From Chaetoceros tenuissimus (lineage: Eukaryota; Bacillariophyta; Thalassiosirophyceae; Chaetocerotales; Chaetocerotaceae): 64,000 nucleotides of DNA. Below the pieces are notes generated by a model that saw only the letters and a program-made list of their open reading frames with translations, did not search any database and was not told the DNA's origin. Shown here in pieces: positions 60,171 through 64,000 of this stretch. Numbering within the stretch: the stretch's first letter is position 1; each line of letters starts with the position of its first letter. A program made the position numbers and the translations under genes. Location of the stretch: positions 62,001-126,000 of the forward strand of contig BLLK01000025.1 of the NCBI GenBank assembly GCA_021927905.1, in the 5' to 3' direction.

Positions 60171-60955
60171 AGTAACAAAGTGATTTGGAACCGAACAATT
60201 TGTCCATCATTGGATACTGTAGGGTTGGTTCTATATCGATATTCACTTTGATACAATGATGAAAGGTAATCTAGTCATCTTTGTGGTTACTTGGAGGCAG
60301 AGCATTTATCAGATGCTGGCGTTTACTTTGTGCTACGCCAGCGAGATGATCTAGATGAATAACATTGTCTGCTTTTCAAAGAAGACTTTACACCCTCTCG
60401 AAGAATTTGTTGCTTGGATTTATCGCCGAGTGTGTCAAATATGAGAATATAAATGACAAACTCAATACTCCAATAAGAAAATGACGATGAGCAATGAACA
60501 GGCTTCTCAAGTGCACCTACTACTGCTATTAATTTAATAAATGAAGTGAATTACTCGTTCTCATTTCTGTTCAAATGACTTTTGGCAATAGCTATTTGTG
60601 TGAACAGCTTTCAGGTGATATTTCTTTATTTCTAAAGTTATTGATGATTACTTTATTCGCTTACAATATCATCATAGCCAAGGAGGATCATCAACTCAAC
60701 AAATGGTCAACATCCTGCATAGTTCTGAGGTACTACCTGGGCACAATATGGGTTCTCATTGAACATAAAAGAAAAAAGATCAACTCATAATCTCATCAAT
60801 TATCAATCATCATCGCAATTCCAATTCTATGTTATCAATAGAGCCAATAAAAATAAAATCTCTCCTATTGGTCAACTCACCTTTCAATTCAGTGGCGATA
60901 TCTGTTTCTGTCTAGCATATAAAGTACAGCAGTCTTGGTATATGGAAAGATAACA
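60171..60955. other. 785-bp intergenic stretch
   Basis: Open frames here (60575-60790, 60759-60953) are AT-rich and unsupported. A CCAAT / ATTGG inverted pair lies at about 60843-60870 and a TATAAAG at 60918, ~35 bp before the next ATG; they look like core promoter elements of the gene at 60956. Confidence 0.4.
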
Positions 60956-62637
60956 ATGAAGTGGTTATTAGCTGGAACATTTCAGATTTTGTTACTATGT
61001 TTTACACAAGTTGCGTCCATTCATATCCAGCAGACACATATACTTCATCTTCGTGGAGGAGATGATTCTGTTGTCATAGACATTAGTAATGCTGAAGAGA
61101 ATGATTTGAGCACAGTAACTGTAAAGAAAAGCGCAATGAATGAGCCAAGAATAGTAGAAATAGATCCAAATTTTGGGGTTGATCAAGAAAGTAATTCAAA
61201 GCCAACAATAGTAGTAGAAACAGGCACTGATGAGAAAGTAGCTACCGAAGTGAGGGAAGCAAGTGGTGAGACTGCACCCATGCAAAATAACATAGTAGTA
61301 GAGAATGATAGACCCATTGAAGAAAAGACTGTCAAGCAGTCATCGACAAGTGAAGAAACAGGAACAAAAGCATCTGTCATGAAAAAAGATAATGAAAGTG
61401 TTGCATTTATTCCAAAATCACCATCAGATCAAAACGCAATTGTTGAACCAATAAATAGAAAAATCGATAATGGCCTTCGACGACGATTTTCGGATGCCTC
61501 CCTTTCTCTACAGAAAATTTTAGAAGCACAAAAACCAGTCGCATTAAATTTCGCAAATGAAGTGAGGGATCGATATGGAACAACTGCTTCGAAATTAGGT
61601 CGTGTCAGAACTGCTGCCTTTAAAAAGATAAACGGTATGAAAACAAAAGACATTTACTCAATGAAGGCAGCAATAGCGCATCATTTAGTTGTAGCAAGGA
61701 GTAAGATGTCAGATTGTTCAGTTTCTGCAATTCACAATATTGTTGCGTTCAAGTTTCGCGAAGAAACTAAAATGTTACTGTATATGTATCTGTTTGCAGC
61801 TGTAGGTTCATCTATGGGGTTTATTTCTTTTTTATATTTTGTATCTGTTGGGTATGGAGCTAGCATCTTCCTCATGTCTTCGGCACTCTTGATTCGAAGC
61901 AATGTAAGTTGGACATACTAGGAATAATGAAAAGTGACTGTGTAGATAAGGATCTTCTCTTTCAATTAAATTTCTAACCGAATTATTCTGAAACATAGAT
62001 GATTGGGAATATTTCCATGCTTTCGAATGTGCATACGGGTTTTGTCCTGCTTTGGTCGATAAGATTGATTACATTTCTGTTACATAGGGAATTTATAAAT
62101 TGGCCAGAATGGCATGCAAAAGTTAGGGAAGTGAATAGAAGAGGGAGCTTACAATCGAAATGTACGATATGGCTTACATGTAGTGCATTTTATTCTACAA
62201 TGATATATCCATGTATGAAGAGGATAGTTAATGATGAGAAGACAGCAAAATGGACATTACTAGGTAAATCCGGTTTACTTCTACAATGCATCGGGCTGTT
62301 AGTTGAAACAATTGCCGATTATCAAAAAGGAGAATTCAAAAGAATTAAGGGGAACAGAAATAAATTTTGCGACGTTGGTCTTTGGAGATTCTTTTCACAA
62401 CCAAACTACCTAGGGGAAACTACCTTTTGGTTAGGTACTTACCTCGGAAGTCCCTTTAAATCATATTCTCCCAAAGACTGGCTCCTTTCATTGTGCGGTA
62501 TAATTTTTATTTTTTCAGTGATGAAGAGTGCTACAACTTCAATTGAGGCAAAGCATGAAAAAAACTACCAGTCTGATGAGTCCTACTTGGAGCTTAGACA
62601 AAGGCGAGGATTTTTCGGACCTATCTTGCCACTATAA
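60956..62637 (+). CDS. DUF1295 / steroid-reductase-like (ICMT fold) membrane protein with secretory N terminus
   Basis: Two exons, 60956-61903 and 61999-62637 (95-nt intron, GTAAGT...CATAG); 528 aa. The frame opens upstream at a TTG, but ATG 60956 gives a signal peptide (MKWLLAGTFQILLLCFTQVA) followed by HLRGGDD. Residues ~40-240 are polar and disordered. The C-terminal ~270 residues hold membrane spans and the family signature: KFCDVGLWRFFSQPNYLGET with TFWLGTYL, as in DUF1295 and 3-oxo-5-alpha-steroid 4-dehydrogenase proteins ('GLWRYSRHPNYFGE'), plus LRQRRGFFGPILPL at the end. Members reduce enone lipids or methylate isoprenylcysteine; the substrate here is unknown. The long disordered insert between signal peptide and enzyme is unusual. 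Confidence 0.8.
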
Positions 62638-62829
62638 ATTGTTTAATCGTCAGAACAAGTATTCACTATTTCCTATCGCGTATTCTATCGATGGCAGAGT
62701 AATATAGTTGTCCTCTTTCTTAGCTCCAAGTTATGCCTATATCAAGAAAGGAGAAAGAAAAGTAAAATGCAAATTACACAGAAAGTTCCGAGTCTTAATT
62801 TTACAAGAAGATCTATTTGTTGAAGGCGT

Positions 62830-64000
62830 TTACATAGTTTTAATAAAGAAAGCTCTTGCTTCAACAAGGAGATCCTTATTTAAGCACCTTTCCATTTCAG
62901 TCATCTCCGATGCAGAAGCAATCTTCTCCTTTTTCTTCTCAGAGTATTGCTCTTCCAAGCTTTTCCGATAAATGACCTTTGTATTTTTTATTCTTTGAGC
63001 TTCCTGTTTGGCTTCTTCATTAAACTTGGTCACTTCTTCTTCACACTTTTTGGCAAACAACTCATTCTCTGCTTTTTCTTGTCTATCAATTTGTTGCCTT
63101 TCCTCTACAATAGCTCTATTGGTGCGGTTAATTTCTTGTTGTTTTTCCTTCATTGCTTTCTTCCGCTTTATATCATCAAGCACCTGCATCTCTTCACGTT
63201 TCCTAGCTGCTTCAAGTAGCCCTTGCTCAAACTTTTTGTGCTCTTCTTTCTTCTTTTTGAAATTTGAATCCTCGTTCAACAATTTGGTATTCAACTCCAA
63301 GTTCTTCTTACGCGCTTCAAAAGCTTCTACTCTATTACGCTCTTTCCTATCTAAACGCTCTTTTAGGTCTTGCATCAGTTTAAAATCAATTTGAGCTTCT
63401 TGTAGCTTGGCCTTTTTTTTCTCCTCGAGCTTTTGTTTATTTTCTAACTTGATGGCCTCCCATTTCTTCTTTTCTTGTTCCTTTGCCAAGATTCTCTTTT
63501 GCTCTTCCTGTTTTAGAGCCTTTTCTACCTCTTCTAGCTCTTTTGTTTCCTGCTTTGTACGTTCATTCTTCATTTTCCGTCTCATGTTTTGTTTCTCCTC
63601 AATTTGAGCCAGACGAACCCCTTTCAACTTTTCAGATAGTTTCTTTTCTTCCTTGGCTTTCGAAATTTGTTCCTCTTTCCACTTTTGAACTGCTTCTTCT
63701 TGTTTTTTCACATACTGATCATTCTCAGCCTTTTCTCTGTTTGTTACCTCGCGTTTGAGACGAACCTGTTCGTCAAGGGCTGCAGCCATATTCTTTTTTC
63801 TCACTAGGGCAGTTTCAATTTCTTTTTCCTTTAATGCTTCATTTTTTTTAATTTTGTAATTTTCAATCAACAACCATGGATTCGAAATATTAATCTCTTT
63901 CTTTGCTAAATGCTGATCCTTTATTTCAAGAACAGGACAAGCTTCATTCTCTTTTTCGTTCATACGAGGAGAAGCTTCTAGTTTCTCTTTCGCAATGTTG
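62830..64000 (-). CDS. Coiled-coil protein of trichohyalin-plectin-homology (flagellar) type, 5' end outside window
   Basis: The minus-strand frame is open from the window edge to the stop at 62830; an ATG lies at 63963 but the upstream part (NIAKEKLEASPR) is also open, so the start may be outside. About 390 residues are almost wholly coiled coil rich in K, E, R, Q: EKQNMRRKMKNERTKQETKE, EKKKWEAIKLENKQKLEEKK, KERLDRKERNRVEAFEARKK. This is the look of TPH-domain proteins (CFAP45, CFAP53, MNS1) that bind inside axonemal doublet microtubules. Centric diatoms make flagellated sperm, which would fit; similarity by composition alone can mislead. Confidence 0.55.
   Translation of the reverse strand, partial: NIAKEKLEASPRMNEKENEACPVLEIKDQHLAKKEINISNPWLLIENYKIKKNEALKEKEIETALVRKKNMAAALDEQVRLKREVTNREKAENDQYVKKQEEAVQKWKEEQISKAKEEKKLSEKLKGVRLAQIEEKQNMRRKMKNERTKQETKELEEVEKALKQEEQKRILAKEQEKKKWEAIKLENKQKLEEKKKAKLQEAQIDFKLMQDLKERLDRKERNRVEAFEARKKNLELNTKLLNEDSNFKKKKEEHKKFEQGLLEAARKREEMQVLDDIKRKKAMKEKQQEINRTNRAIVEERQQIDRQEKAENELFAKKCEEEVTKFNEEAKQEAQRIKNTKVIYRKSLEEQYSEKKKEKIASASEMTEMERCLNKDLLVEARAFFIKTM

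Noticed and set aside
1-64000. tRNA, rRNA and spliceosomal RNA genes
   Set aside because: I looked for the T-arm GGTTCRANNCC pattern and the U1, U2, U4 and U6 core sequences by eye and found none outside coding text; a covariance-model scan could still find one.

Overview
The window looks like nuclear DNA of a diatom, most likely a centric one of the Chaetoceros/Thalassiosira type. The support is the dense, two-strand layout of eukaryotic genes with short GT-AG introns (mostly 68-108 nt), several protein families typical of diatom genomes (an ankyrin-like repeat protein, a lineage-specific 7TM receptor-like protein, a CryptonS-type tyrosine recombinase, MYND-finger proteins, a secreted M43 metalloprotease with a Cys-rich tail), and signal peptides followed by an 'RGG' tripeptide. 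I see no tRNA, rRNA, spliceosomal RNA or CRISPR array. Species assignment is inference from protein style only.

Layout. 1-18.1 kb: housekeeping and unknown genes: the 3' end of an ankyrin-like gene, a secreted Lys-rich/Ser-Asp-rich protein fused to an inositol polyphosphate 5-phosphatase, GET4, a PrsW-like intramembrane protease, an acidic-repeat protein, a MYND protein, an Mpo1/DUF962-like membrane protein, an RraA-like protein and a RING-H2 membrane protein. 18.1-29.4 kb: the accessory part. A block of about 1.86 kb holding a Cys-rich small-protein gene and a convergent SRAP/HMCES gene is present twice in direct orientation (18177-20031 and 27570-29430). In the first copy the SRAP gene is frameshifted and the Cys-rich gene is whole; in the second the SRAP gene is whole and the Cys-rich gene lacks its 5' end. 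Between the copies lie a decayed Tc1/mariner-like transposase, a 7TM receptor-like gene, a second tiny fragment of the same transposase and a slightly damaged Crypton. 29.5-64 kb: ordinary gene-dense DNA again: a TFIIS-N-like/'GGTYFR' protein, eIF4E, TVP23, Mpv17/PMP22, a 2OG-Fe(II) oxygenase, an RFC1-type BRCT protein, repeat proteins, the M43 protease whose zinc motif sits on a 23-nt microexon, a DNAJB12/14-like J protein, a PPR-SMR protein, an FMN-dependent 2-hydroxyacid oxidase, a DExH helicase, a PPIL4-like cyclophilin-RRM protein, a DUF1295/ICMT-like membrane protein and the C-terminal part of a flagellar-type coiled-coil protein.

How genes relate. There are no operons. Genes lie close together, often convergent (helicase/PPIL4, 96 bp apart) or divergent from shared promoter stretches (IPP5/GET4 with an E2F-like site; 2-hydroxyacid oxidase/helicase with a palindromic TGACGTCA; PPIL4/59745 gene). 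GET4 (tail-anchored protein delivery) and the ER-type J protein belong to ER protein biogenesis; SRAP/HMCES, the BRCT protein and the PPR, helicase and cyclophilin genes cover DNA-damage and RNA metabolism. Several predicted proteins start at an internal ATG rather than at the longest open frame; these choices are given in each entry.
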